This document shows positions 16,893 through 25,779 of a stretch of DNA of 64,000 bases, in pieces (the stretch's first letter is position 1; every line of letters begins with the position of its first letter). The stretch covers positions 1 to 64,000 of the forward strand of contig CAMZJA010000007.1 of NCBI GenBank assembly GCA_947307415.1, given 5' to 3'. The notes under the pieces are model-generated. The model did no database searches and was not told where the DNA came from. It saw only the letters and a list, made by a program, of their open reading frames with translations. A program made the translations under genes and the position numbers. Origin of the DNA: an uncultured Bacteroidales bacterium. Its GTDB lineage: Bacteria > Bacteroidota > Bacteroidia > Bacteroidales > F082.

Positions 16893-18350
16893 ATGAAAAC
16901 AACGAGAATTTACATTTTGCTTACGCTCCTGCTGATATCTGTAGTGATAAAAGCACAAGCCCAAGACTTGCATGAAGTCTATATCAGCGACAAAGAGATT
17001 TGGAATATGATATATCTGAATGACGATGTTTTTCTCGCTATCGAGGGCAGTAATGTCATTCATAAGATAAAAGATGACGTGACCGTTTTAGCCTCACAAG
17101 TTTTGTTTGCAGATGACACGGTTAATTACATTGGCCATCGTGAACTGATTCGCAACTCAAATGGGAACCCTGCCTTTTTCCGTGTGGAACGCTCCAACGA
17201 CCCGGATATTTTCCGCGTTTATCGTTTGTATGAGGTTGATGAGAACCTGAATATAACGGAAGCTGGTTTTTCTTATTCACTGCACGAAGAAATCGAATCT
17301 GCCAATCATGCCAATCATTGCTTTTTTAATTCTGATGGTTCCTTTATTTATTCAGTCATTATCCCTGGCAACAACGATTCCCAAACCAAAGTTGTGAAAC
17401 TTGATGCGGAAGGAAATCTGGTGGGGCAACAATTATTCCCCAACTGTGCCCGGACATGTTGGTACAACAATCTTTTGCGAGTTGCTGAATCGTCGGGCTG
17501 CCGCGTTATAGTAGGTCGCAATGCGGAGCCAATGGGACTCGCTTACGACTGCTATACTCTTGATAGTCAAATGAACTTGGTGGATGTTAAAGAAAACCTT
17601 GAAGCCATTTCTTATCCGTATGTTCCGGCTTCTGGCGGATATTACCGCTATAATTCAAACAGTGGGCGCATCTATTCCATTGGCGATTGTGCAGAAAGGT
17701 ATTACGGTGCCAACCCCAGCTATACACGCAACATATTCATTAGCGTTTACGATTCCGATTTCAACCAGTTGGATTTCAGAAGATGCCCTTGGGAAACCGA
17801 GACGGGGAATGCGGGTGGTGGTCCTGAAACTATCGATTTCGGGCCAAACAATGAGGTGTATATGGTTGCCGGAATGGATCTTTACAGTGCTATTACACAA
17901 AACCTCTATATTGGCTGTTTTGATGAGAATTTGGAAGTCATTGGAGAGTTGTATTACAAACACCCCACAAGGTTTATGCAGTATTTCAATCTTGTCGCAT
18001 GTCCTCAAGGCGGTTGTCTTGTCAATTATGTTGATTTCTCCCAAGCACATGAATCTGGAATTTTAAAAGTTACCATTTCTGATTTTCTGAATTTGGAGGA
18101 AGCCCATTCACATGGCTTTGCCGTAGCAGTAGCTTATCCTAATCCCGGCAAAGATGTCCTGAACATCCGCACGACATTGCAAAACGCCCACGTGGAAATA
18201 TACGACTTATCAGGCAAACTCATTCACAATCAAGAAATCACCGACAATATCACCACCATTTATACAACCTATTGGCCATATGGAACCTATATGTGGAGAG
18301 TGCTGGTCGATGGCAAGGTCGCGGAATCGGGGAAATGGGTTAAAGAATAA
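16893..18350 (+). CDS. T9SS-sorted exported protein
   Basis: 485 residues: signal peptide (MKTTRIYILLTLLLISVVIK to AQA), a central region of about 370 residues with repeated beta-strand blocks (propeller-like, no family recognised), and a C-terminal T9SS type A domain from about 408 (AYPNPGKDVLNI, VEIYDLSGKLIHNQEI, GKVAESGKWVKE). The sorting domain is close to those of both neighbours, so the three genes probably arose by duplication or share domain exchange. It begins 4 bp after the previous gene, which implies co-transcription. Confidence 0.85.
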   Translation: MKTTRIYILLTLLLISVVIKAQAQDLHEVYISDKEIWNMIYLNDDVFLAIEGSNVIHKIKDDVTVLASQVLFADDTVNYIGHRELIRNSNGNPAFFRVERSNDPDIFRVYRLYEVDENLNITEAGFSYSLHEEIESANHANHCFFNSDGSFIYSVIIPGNNDSQTKVVKLDAEGNLVGQQLFPNCARTCWYNNLLRVAESSGCRVIVGRNAEPMGLAYDCYTLDSQMNLVDVKENLEAISYPYVPASGGYYRYNSNSGRIYSIGDCAERYYGANPSYTRNIFISVYDSDFNQLDFRRCPWETETGNAGGGPETIDFGPNNEVYMVAGMDLYSAITQNLYIGCFDENLEVIGELYYKHPTRFMQYFNLVACPQGGCLVNYVDFSQAHESGILKVTISDFLNLEEAHSHGFAVAVAYPNPGKDVLNIRTTLQNAHVEIYDLSGKLIHNQEITDNITTIYTTYWPYGTYMWRVLVDGKVAESGKWVKE

Positions 18351-18351
18351 G

Positions 18352-18382
18352 TTGACAGCAATTGTTTTTATCATTATTTTTG
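18352..18382 (+). promoter_or_regulatory. Bacteroidota-type promoter before the third T9SS gene
   Basis: TTG (18352-18354), 20 bp, then TATTTTTG (18375-18382), 17 bp before ATG 18399. Confidence 0.6.
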
Positions 18383-18398
18383 CAGAAAATTCATTGAT

Positions 18399-19844
18399 AT
18401 GAAAATAAAAACAGCTGCCATATTTGTACTGCTAACAGTGATTGCTTTGGCCAGTTATTCCCAAAACATCACCGAAATCCATTATCACAATAGCCCGTAT
18501 CATGTGCCGAACACAGTGTGCCAATCGAAGGACGGCAACATCCTTGTGCAATGCGACATCAAGCAAGATAATGATAAAATCGGTTCCAAGTTGTTAAAAT
18601 ACAACAAGCAGGGCGTTTGTTTGGATTCACTGCTCATAAACGATGAAGCTGAAGTGTGGGCGTTTATCAACGCGAATCCTTTTGGCGAGGGCGATATCAT
18701 GGCTTCGATAAGGTGCGAAGACAGTGACGTGTCTGTTAGAATCCTTCATTTGAATGATCATTTGGTCATTACTGAACAAACCGACGTGCCGCTGCCTGTG
18801 CAATGGTCGGGCTTGTATGCCGAACGTTTCTTCTTGGATCGTTACAACAACATCATACTTGCTATCAACGACGCTCAACGCCAACACTATCGCCTTGCGC
18901 GAGTCAGTTTGGATGGCGAGTTGTTGGATTGCGTGGAAGCCACACTTTTTGAGCAACTGAAGGTGACATTTGCAGGAACGCCGTTTTTCCATTATTCCGA
19001 TTCGCCACTTCAATATGGTTTTATTGCGATGCCAACTCAAGGTAACAACACCTCGCCCAATCTTTTCATCCTCGATTCGCTTTTTAATATTGTGACCGAG
19101 CATCCTATCACTACTATCAACGGGGCAAATGTCAATTACAGCAACATGCAAGCCGTTGCGCGACTCAATGATGAGGAATGGCTTTATTCGTGCCGGATGG
19201 GGCTGCAGAGCGACGGCGAGTTTTGGAATCAGTTGACGAAGTTCGACAACCAAATGCAATATCAAATGGATTTCCAAGTGCATAACGAAGGAACACAAGG
19301 CAACACCACTTGCTACCCTATTCCAGAAGGCAGTGTAAAAGTCACCAATCAAGGCATCATCTACCATGCTTGCATGGATTATCTCATGTTTTTCCCCGGA
19401 TACCTAAACATAACCTGTCTCAACTCCGACCTTTCGGTAAGGTGGCGATATCGTTACCCCGAAGAGCCCAACTTCCCTTTCGGACTCAATATGTGTGTGA
19501 TGGACGATGGTTCTGCAGTGGTGTGTGGCTATTCGTCGGACAACGACGATTATGACATGTTCCTACTCGTTTTAGAGGATGAGGGTGCTGGCATAAGCGA
19601 GGCAAAGGTGGCGAAAGACCAAGTAGAGGTTTATCCTAATCCTGGCAGAACACTTAATATCCGCACGGCTTTGGAAAATGCTAAAATTGAAGTTTATGAT
19701 TTGAGTGGAAAGCTGATTTATAGCCAAGAAATCATCGATAACATCACCCCTATAACAACGACCTCTTGGCCTTCAGGCACCTACATTTGGAAAGTCATCG
19801 CCAATGGCAAAGAAGCGGAAAGTGGGAAATGGGTTAAAGAATAA
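18399..19844 (+). CDS. T9SS-sorted exported protein
   Basis: 481 residues: signal peptide (MKIKTAAIFVLLTVIALASY), a beta-rich middle with recurring SYxxD/KDGN-like blocks that suggest a beta-propeller, and a type A T9SS sorting domain from about 400 (VYPNPGRTLNI, IEVYDLSGKLIYSQEI, GKEAESGKWVKE). The overall plan matches the upstream gene 16893-18350, so they look like paralogues. Substrate or ligand is unknown. It has its own promoter and ends 6 bp from the convergent RloB gene. Confidence 0.85.
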   Translation: MKIKTAAIFVLLTVIALASYSQNITEIHYHNSPYHVPNTVCQSKDGNILVQCDIKQDNDKIGSKLLKYNKQGVCLDSLLINDEAEVWAFINANPFGEGDIMASIRCEDSDVSVRILHLNDHLVITEQTDVPLPVQWSGLYAERFFLDRYNNIILAINDAQRQHYRLARVSLDGELLDCVEATLFEQLKVTFAGTPFFHYSDSPLQYGFIAMPTQGNNTSPNLFILDSLFNIVTEHPITTINGANVNYSNMQAVARLNDEEWLYSCRMGLQSDGEFWNQLTKFDNQMQYQMDFQVHNEGTQGNTTCYPIPEGSVKVTNQGIIYHACMDYLMFFPGYLNITCLNSDLSVRWRYRYPEEPNFPFGLNMCVMDDGSAVVCGYSSDNDDYDMFLLVLEDEGAGISEAKVAKDQVEVYPNPGRTLNIRTALENAKIEVYDLSGKLIYSQEIIDNITPITTTSWPSGTYIWKVIANGKEAESGKWVKE

Positions 19845-19850
19845 AAATAA

Positions 19851-20477
19851 TTACAAATATTTGTTCAATTCAATAACCAAACCATGGACTGTGGTTGACG
19901 ACTCCTCTTCGGCTGGATTGCCATGGGAAATTTCTGCAAGCACCGTTATTGCATTTTGAATGGCCGTTTTTTGCCGAGCCAACAGAAGATTGTACATCAT
20001 CGCGCCAAAGCCTTCATCTTTTATGTATGGCATGCCGATGAGCTTTTCCAACATATCCTTATACTGGTTTCGGTGAATCGCCCCAGTGTAAAGATTAAAA
20101 TGCAATAAAAACCAATATTCAAAAGCTTGGTTGCTATATGCCACTTTGAAGCCGTTTTTCTCTGCCAATTGGATGGCTTGGTTGAAATCGTTGTTCGGAT
20201 AGTCGTCCTTGTCAAACACTACCCAACACTGATCGTAAAAACGCTTCTTTCTTTTTTCAGCTTCGCGGATGCTAATTGCTTTGGTTACAAGCGATATCGT
20301 GTTCATTGCTTCGCCTACTGCTTTGACGGTAGCTGTCGTCATACGAAACGCCTTGAAGTAGTCAGGCTCGGTATTCTCCCCTTCACAGACGATGAGAAAC
20401 GACTGCTTCACCTCTCTCACACCCTGCCGGCGCACGAGGTTGGCTGTTCTGTGATCTTTTGTCTTTCTTTTAGCCAT
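19851..20477 (-). CDS. rloB: RloB-family protein (TOPRIM-like), defence-associated
   Basis: 208 residues with the RloB pattern: basic N-terminus, LIVCEGENTEPDYFKAF (residues 28-44), then WVVFDKDDYPN and YSNQAFEYWFLLHF. The conserved Glu in CEGENTE and the DxD in FDKDD are the hallmark positions of a TOPRIM-type metal site. RloB is known as the partner of an AAA ATPase (RloA), first noted in type I restriction loci; related pairs act in abortive infection. The gene begins 2 bp after the ATPase gene, so the two form an operon. The pair is inserted on the opposite strand between exporter and T9SS genes, which fits a defence cassette. Activity is inferred from family. Confidence 0.85.
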   Translation of the reverse strand: MAKRKTKDHRTANLVRRQGVREVKQSFLIVCEGENTEPDYFKAFRMTTATVKAVGEAMNTISLVTKAISIREAEKRKKRFYDQCWVVFDKDDYPNNDFNQAIQLAEKNGFKVAYSNQAFEYWFLLHFNLYTGAIHRNQYKDMLEKLIGMPYIKDEGFGAMMYNLLLARQKTAIQNAITVLAEISHGNPAEEESSTTVHGLVIELNKYL

Positions 20478-20479
20478 AG

Positions 20480-21694
20480 TTACTTCTCTGAATTAAAAAC
20501 ATTTTCCATATCGCCGATAAGTGGCGTAGCTCCGTACTTACCCTGCAGGTAGTCTTTTTCGAATGTCGAGCCGCTCCGCACCTTATATTCGGCAAGCGAA
20601 TAAAGTTCGGTTGCTCCGAAGCTGTTCTTCTGAGTGAACCATACCTGGTCTCTTCTGAAAAGACCGGCGCTCAGCAGATAGGTGTCGTGAGCTGTAAAAA
20701 GAAGCTGTGCTCCTTTAGGGTTGGTATTGGCATCATTAAATAGCGCCACTATTCTCCTGACCAGCAAAGGATGGAGTCGCGAATCAAGCTCGTCGATGAC
20801 AATACGCTTTCCATTGTCGAGTGCATCGATAATAGGATAAGCCAAAGAGAAATACTTGATTGTTCCTTCCGACTCGTTTCTGTTGAAAGCGAAAGGCACA
20901 TTATTCACCACACGGCCTTCGTCGTCGTACTGGCGATGGTGGCTGACAAGGCGGTTGTCGGTTTTGGTTATACTCTCAATCCCCAAATCGGCATATCTTG
21001 CAAAGTCGGTGATGCGCTGCCGTAAAGCTTCATCGTCCAAATGTTTTATCGCATTCTGCCAAAGCTCATCATCTTCTGAGCAGAAAAGCACCTGTGTATC
21101 GCTCAGCCAACCGAGAATACTGACGGCTGTCGTTTCGTTGAACTGTGCAGCGGTTGAAAGCAGCAGAGCATTGTCGCGCACCATTTTCTTGTTGACAAGT
21201 TCTTGGAGCAACGGACTCTTCGGATGGACTGTGGTACTGCCATCTTCACGATAGAACACTTCCACTTCCTTGGCGCGTTTTTTACAAGCCCTCTTGTAGA
21301 GCCATTCCGTTTCGACAGCCTCGCTACTAACCTCAAAGCCATAGCGGTATATGAAATCACCATCTGTAAAAGTAGCCTCCATTGTAGCCGGTTCGCTTGC
21401 CGTGGCTGCATTCAATCGGAATGTTTCCACATCGATGGCCTCGCCCGCCTGACTGTCCTTAAATGAGTCGGTGATAAACCTTTTATAAAAAGCGAAAGCT
21501 TTCAACACATTCGATTTGCCGGAAGCGTTGGCACCGTAGATAACGGCGCTCCTAACTAGCGATATGCCGGTGTCGCCCACACTGAAAAGCTCGTTAGGCT
21601 CAATTGAAGTTTCTTTAAGCGAAGTTGCGACAAACGACAGCTTCAGCTCGTCCTTTATTGACAGATAATTAGTGGCACAAAATTCAAGAATCAT
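20480..21694 (-). CDS. AAA ATPase, RloA-like, partner of RloB
   Basis: 404 residues from ATG 21694 (an upstream in-frame start at 21736 would overlap the promoter). N-terminal FCATNYLSIKDE leads to Walker A VIYGANASGKSN at about residues 44-55. The C-terminal half has the ABC-like end: ESEGTIKYFSLAYPIIDAL, Walker B RIVIDELDSRLHP and LLFTAHDTYLL. This is the AAA_21/OLD-like ATPase type that pairs with TOPRIM-like effectors, as in RloAB, AbiL and PARIS-type defence. In such systems the ATPase senses a phage product and releases the effector. Here the pair is complete and the motifs are intact. Confidence 0.85.
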   Translation of the reverse strand: MILEFCATNYLSIKDELKLSFVATSLKETSIEPNELFSVGDTGISLVRSAVIYGANASGKSNVLKAFAFYKRFITDSFKDSQAGEAIDVETFRLNAATASEPATMEATFTDGDFIYRYGFEVSSEAVETEWLYKRACKKRAKEVEVFYREDGSTTVHPKSPLLQELVNKKMVRDNALLLSTAAQFNETTAVSILGWLSDTQVLFCSEDDELWQNAIKHLDDEALRQRITDFARYADLGIESITKTDNRLVSHHRQYDDEGRVVNNVPFAFNRNESEGTIKYFSLAYPIIDALDNGKRIVIDELDSRLHPLLVRRIVALFNDANTNPKGAQLLFTAHDTYLLSAGLFRRDQVWFTQKNSFGATELYSLAEYKVRSGSTFEKDYLQGKYGATPLIGDMENVFNSEK

Positions 21695-21724
21695 ACTTTT
21701 AAGTTCAAAATTTGTGAATTTTTT

Positions 21725-21754
21725 GCAAAAATACAACTTTTCTTTTAAAAAGCA
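21725..21754 (-). promoter_or_regulatory. Promoter of the RloAB operon
   Basis: On the minus strand: TTG, exactly 19 bp, then TATTTTTG (complement of 21725-21732), about 30 bp before ATG 21694. A clean Bacteroidota promoter. Confidence 0.7.
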
Positions 21755-21844
21755 ACAAGAAAAGTAAAATTTTATAATAAAAATATTGAAATACCTTTAC
21801 CATTCGTTTGGTAATAAGATAAAGTTTTAAGAATTTACTTAAAT

Positions 21845-21883
21845 TGTAAAATTTCTTTACACTCACTGTAAAATTTTTTTACA
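21845..21883 (+). promoter_or_regulatory. Twin palindromic activator sites (before permease 2)
   Basis: TGTAAAATTTCTTTACA (21845-21861) and TGTAAAATTTTTTTACA (21867-21883), centres 22 bp apart. The first is identical to the first site before the TolC gene. Confidence 0.75.
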
Positions 21884-21934
21884 CTTTTTATTTTGCCAAA
21901 AATGTATTTCATTGATTTAGAATGATTTGCATTT

Positions 21935-21951
21935 TTGGCATGATTATTGCA
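21935..21951 (+). promoter_or_regulatory. Sigma-54 promoter of permease 2
   Basis: TTGGCATG-ATTA-TTGCA, a near-consensus -24/-12 element with GG and GC 12 bp apart. Predicted start near 21962, giving a leader of about 20 nt before ATG 21982. Confidence 0.85.
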
Positions 21952-21981
21952 TCATTATTAATGTTTTTACGTTATTAATGT

Positions 21982-24330
21982 ATGAAAAACTTCTCTGATA
22001 ACCTCATTAAAATCCTATCGTTGGGAATAGGTCTCGCTATCGGCATCGTGCTGATTGCCAAGGTGTGCTTCGAATTGTCGTACGACAGTTTCTATAAGGA
22101 TGTGGACCGAATTTATCTTATTGACACTCACTATGAACAGCAAGGTGAGAAACAAGATTTTGCGCAGACCAGCGGCGCTGTCGCACCGGGTTTTAAAGCC
22201 GAAGTGCCTGGCGTGGAAGAAGCTACTCGCTACACCTTTCATTACAGAGGCAACCGCTATCTCGATGAAGAGAATAACGTTGTTACGGGAAGTTTGGTGC
22301 TTGCCGACTCGTGCTTCTTCAATGTGTTCGACCGCCCGATATTGGCTGGCAATCCTGTTAAAGTGTTGGCGAAACCTCGTTATGCAATGGTGTCGGAGTC
22401 GTTCGCCAAGAAACTTGGTGGCGTTAGTGAATGCATCGGAAAATCTATAGCCAACGAAGACGACCCGAGAAACAAATTTATCATTGATGGCGTGTATGAG
22501 GACTTTCCTGAAAACGGCAATTTCCATTTCGATATAATTGGTTCGCTGGAATTGTTGCCTGCCTACACAACCGACAACTGGAATGGCAACGACCGCTATT
22601 TTGGCTTTGTGAAACTACAAAAAGGCGTTGATTATCAGTCGCTTGGAGAAGCTATTCGCAAGATGCAGGAAGCGCATCAGCCTTTAGATGAATATGAGAA
22701 AAACGGCGTGAAACTTTGGTATTATCTCGAGCCTTTCAACAAGCTTCACACCTCGCAGTCGTATGTCCACTCGATGGTGGTTCTGCTGACTGTCACTGCA
22801 GCGTTACTTATCATCATCAGTCTGCTGAATTATATCCTTATCGTGATATCGTCGTTGGTTCGTCGCGCGAAAGAGGTTGGCGTGCGCAAATGCTATGGTG
22901 CCGACTCGTTCGATATCCACTGGCTGCTGGCAAGAGAGGCGTTTATGCATCTGATACTGTCGTTGGTGCTTGCTGCAGCAATTATCTTTGCAGCTAAAGG
23001 ATTGATAATTAACCTTTTGGATGTTCCATTTGAGACCTTGCTGATTTCGCGAAGCATCTGGGTTATCAGTCTGGTATTGGTATTTGTGCTGATTGTGTCG
23101 GTGTTCGTTCCGGCTCAACTCTTTATGCGAATTCCTGTTTCGGTGGCGTTTCGCAACTACACTGAAAACTCGCGCCGTTGGAAGATCGGACTGCTTGGCG
23201 TTCAGGTGTTTATCAACGTTTTTATCGTGGTGATGCTCATCGTAGTGGCTCTGCAATATCAGCGACTAAACAACCACAATCCGGGCTACGACTACAAAAA
23301 CCTCTATTACATGAGTTTTTACAATGGCAATAAAGGTACGGAAAAAGTTGTTGCCGAGACGCTTATGCAGTTCTCTGAGGTAAAGGGCGTGGAAGCAAGC
23401 AACGCATTGCCTATCAGAGGCTTTAGCGGAGATAATGTCTATTTGCCTGGCGACGACCGCGAGCTTTTCAATGTGGCTGACGGCTATGAGGTAACACCAG
23501 GCTATTTCGACCTTCTTGGCATCGAGTTTATTGAAGGCCATAAGCCAGCCGACATCTCGGAAATGGTTGTGAGCGAGAGTTTTGTAAAAAGGATGAAAGA
23601 GTTTGCCGACTGGAGTGACGGTGCTGTAGGCAAAGTTGTGAATGTCACAGGTCACGAAGATGCGGAGAGGGTTATGGAGCAAAAAGGCTTCACTATCTCG
23701 GGAGTGTATCGCGACATCCAAATAGGCAATCTGGTTTACCTCGATGCCCGTCCGAGCGTGTTGTTCTACGGAGACTTTGAAGACGACTCGTATATGCCGT
23801 TTCTCATCTTTAAGACAAACGGAAAACTCGACGAAGCCTCGATGCAGAAGATTACGAGCGCCGTTTCGGAAGTCCTCAACGGAAAAGAAGTGCATATAAT
23901 TTCGTGGGCCGACAAGATGCGCTCAGCCTACGACGACAGCCTTAAGATGCGCAACACTGTGCTTATTGGCTCTGTCTTCGCCCTGATGATTGCCATCATT
24001 GGCTTGATTGGCTTTGTGCGCGACGAGTCGAACCGCCGCAGCAAGGAAGTCGCCATCCGCAAAGTGAACGGTGCCGTGTCGGGCGAGATCATCAGAATGT
24101 TCCTGATGGATGTGCTGAAACTGGCTTTGATTGCGGCCATGCTTGGCGTGGCGATTGCCTATTTCCTCGCCGACAAATGGTTGGAGTTGTTCGCCATGCG
24201 CATCGGCCTCTCGCCCACCTATTTCATCATCGGAGCCATTGCAGTGCTTCTCGTGGTGACGGTCGTAGTCGTTTTGAGCAGCAACCGCGTGGCAAGAATG
24301 AATCCAGTTAAATCGTTGAAAAATAATTAA
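21982..24330 (+). CDS. ABC transporter permease, FtsX/MacB type (permease 2)
   Basis: 782 residues with the same duplicated layout as permease 1: a first membrane helix at 8-27, a periplasmic domain, an FtsX block (about 265-390, with RRAKEVGVRKCYGAD), a linking helix (WKIGLLGVQVFINVFIVVML), a second periplasmic domain, and a C-terminal FtsX block (with RRSKEVAIRKVNGAVSGEI). Residues 1-47 are almost identical to permease 3 (25780-28167), while the periplasmic domains differ. It has its own sigma-54 promoter and stands alone, so it must borrow an ATPase, adaptor and outer-membrane channel from elsewhere, most likely from this locus (inference). Confidence 0.9.
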   Translation: MKNFSDNLIKILSLGIGLAIGIVLIAKVCFELSYDSFYKDVDRIYLIDTHYEQQGEKQDFAQTSGAVAPGFKAEVPGVEEATRYTFHYRGNRYLDEENNVVTGSLVLADSCFFNVFDRPILAGNPVKVLAKPRYAMVSESFAKKLGGVSECIGKSIANEDDPRNKFIIDGVYEDFPENGNFHFDIIGSLELLPAYTTDNWNGNDRYFGFVKLQKGVDYQSLGEAIRKMQEAHQPLDEYEKNGVKLWYYLEPFNKLHTSQSYVHSMVVLLTVTAALLIIISLLNYILIVISSLVRRAKEVGVRKCYGADSFDIHWLLAREAFMHLILSLVLAAAIIFAAKGLIINLLDVPFETLLISRSIWVISLVLVFVLIVSVFVPAQLFMRIPVSVAFRNYTENSRRWKIGLLGVQVFINVFIVVMLIVVALQYQRLNNHNPGYDYKNLYYMSFYNGNKGTEKVVAETLMQFSEVKGVEASNALPIRGFSGDNVYLPGDDRELFNVADGYEVTPGYFDLLGIEFIEGHKPADISEMVVSESFVKRMKEFADWSDGAVGKVVNVTGHEDAERVMEQKGFTISGVYRDIQIGNLVYLDARPSVLFYGDFEDDSYMPFLIFKTNGKLDEASMQKITSAVSEVLNGKEVHIISWADKMRSAYDDSLKMRNTVLIGSVFALMIAIIGLIGFVRDESNRRSKEVAIRKVNGAVSGEIIRMFLMDVLKLALIAAMLGVAIAYFLADKWLELFAMRIGLSPTYFIIGAIAVLLVVTVVVVLSSNRVARMNPVKSLKNN

Positions 24331-24368
24331 TTTTTTCACTTTTTTGTGCATGGTATTCAAAAATTGCC

Positions 24369-24425
24369 TATTTTTGCTTTCTGTAAAAAGCATATATATA
24401 ATAAAAATGCTTTTTGTAAAAAGCA
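24369..24425 (+). promoter_or_regulatory. Promoter with two palindromic operators before AAA ATPase 2
   Basis: The -7 box TATTTTTG (24369-24376) overlaps the first near-palindrome TGCTTTCTGTAAAAAGCA (24375-24392). The second, TGCTTTTTGTAAAAAGCA (24408-24425), lies 33 bp downstream. As with ATPase 1, a dyad covers the promoter, suggesting self-control. Confidence 0.65.
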
Positions 24426-24441
24426 ATTAAATCAATAGACG

Positions 24442-25641
24442 ATGGACGCACTATTTGAAAAACAAGATGCCATGCTCAATGCCACAAGCATGGACATTGT
24501 GAGAAGCTTCATGAACCATGTAAACTGGGACGCTCCGATGCTGTGCATCAGAGGACCGAGAGGCGTGGGCAAATCCACCTTGCTGAGGCAGTACATCAAA
24601 CAGCAATATGGCGTTGGAAAAGAGGAAGTGCTTTATTGCTCTCTCGACTTTGCCTATTTTACTCAACACTCAATTTTGGAGGTGGCAGAGAAGTTCTACA
24701 AACACGGCGGCAAGCTGTTGGTACTCGATGAAGCGCACAAATACGAAAACTGGAGTCGTGAAGTGAAGGAAGTGGCTGAAATTTATCCGAATATTCAGAT
24801 AATTTTGAGCGGTTCGTCTCTACTTAAACTTATTGACGGTGATGCCGACCTCTCGCGTCGTTGTCGCGGCTATTACATGCCTGGGCTGTCGTTCAGGGAA
24901 TATCTTCAGTTTTACAAAGGCATAAATCTGCCTTGCCATTCGCTTGAAGAAATACTTGCAAATTCCAAAGAAATCGCTGCTGGGGTTAATGCTAAATGCC
25001 GTCCGCTTCAGCATTTCCACGAATATCTCAAGTTCGGGTATTATCCTTTCTATCTGAAAAACCCGATTGATTATTATCCGCTTATCGAACAAATAACCAA
25101 TTATGTGATTGATGTTGAGCTGCCGCAACTTCGCAAAGTAAATCCAGTTAACTGCAGGAAAATCAAGGCATTGTTAAATGTGTTAGCACAGCAAGTACCT
25201 TTCGATGTTGACATTTCTAAGCTGGCTTCTATGATTGAGCTGCAGCGTAACACAGTCATCGAATATTTAAACTATTTGGATGATGCTAAACTGCTGAATC
25301 TGCTTTATAGTGACATTGTTTCGGTGAAGAAAATGCAGAAACCAGATAAGATTTTTCTTGAAAATCCTAATCTTCTTTACGCCATGGCAACCACGCCGGT
25401 GAAGATTGGCACTGCTCGTGAGTGCTTCGCTGTTAACCAGTTAAGCTATCAGCATACGGTTGAATACGGCAAGCAGCAAGGCGACTTCAAAGTCGATGGA
25501 AAGTGGATTTTTGAGGTAGGTGGTGATGGTAAAACCTTTGACCAGATTGCCGACCTGCCGGATTCATTTGTTTTAGCCGACGACATCGAATCGCCCCGTG
25601 GCAACAAACTGCCTCTCTGGATGATAGGAATGATGTACTAA
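24442..25641 (+). CDS. AAA ATPase with DUF4143-like C-terminus (ATPase 2)
   Basis: 399 residues. Walker A IRGPRGVGKST at about 36-46, Walker B KLLVLDEAHKYENW at about 91-104, then IILSGSSLL and SLSFREYL-like sequence typical of the family. The C-terminal part has a winged-helix-like stretch (DISKLASMIELQRNTVIEYL) and ends with GDFKVDGKWIFEVGG, which recalls a PD-(D/E)XK core. The cellular role of the family is unsettled. It sits between two sigma-54-controlled permease genes; its stop codon is 1 bp from the activator site of permease 3, so it looks inserted into an older tandem pair. Confidence 0.82.
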   Translation: MDALFEKQDAMLNATSMDIVRSFMNHVNWDAPMLCIRGPRGVGKSTLLRQYIKQQYGVGKEEVLYCSLDFAYFTQHSILEVAEKFYKHGGKLLVLDEAHKYENWSREVKEVAEIYPNIQIILSGSSLLKLIDGDADLSRRCRGYYMPGLSFREYLQFYKGINLPCHSLEEILANSKEIAAGVNAKCRPLQHFHEYLKFGYYPFYLKNPIDYYPLIEQITNYVIDVELPQLRKVNPVNCRKIKALLNVLAQQVPFDVDISKLASMIELQRNTVIEYLNYLDDAKLLNLLYSDIVSVKKMQKPDKIFLENPNLLYAMATTPVKIGTARECFAVNQLSYQHTVEYGKQQGDFKVDGKWIFEVGGDGKTFDQIADLPDSFVLADDIESPRGNKLPLWMIGMMY

Positions 25642-25642
25642 T

Positions 25643-25681
25643 TGTAAAATTTCTTTACACTCACTGTAAAATTTTTTTACA
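25643..25681 (+). promoter_or_regulatory. Twin palindromic activator sites (before permease 3)
   Basis: TGTAAAATTTCTTTACA (25643-25659) and TGTAAAATTTTTTTACA (25665-25681), identical in sequence and spacing to the pair at 21845-21883. Confidence 0.75.
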
Positions 25682-25732
25682 CTTTTTATTTTGCCAAAAA
25701 TGTATTTCATTGATTTAGAATGATTTGCATTT

Positions 25733-25749
25733 TTGGCATGATTATTGTA
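25733..25749 (+). promoter_or_regulatory. Sigma-54 promoter of permeases 3 and 4
   Basis: TTGGCATG-ATTA-TTGTA; the -12 C is T, as before the TolC gene. Predicted start near 25760, about 20 nt before ATG 25780. Confidence 0.78.
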
Positions 25750-25779
25750 TAATTATTAATGTTTTTACGTTATTAATAT

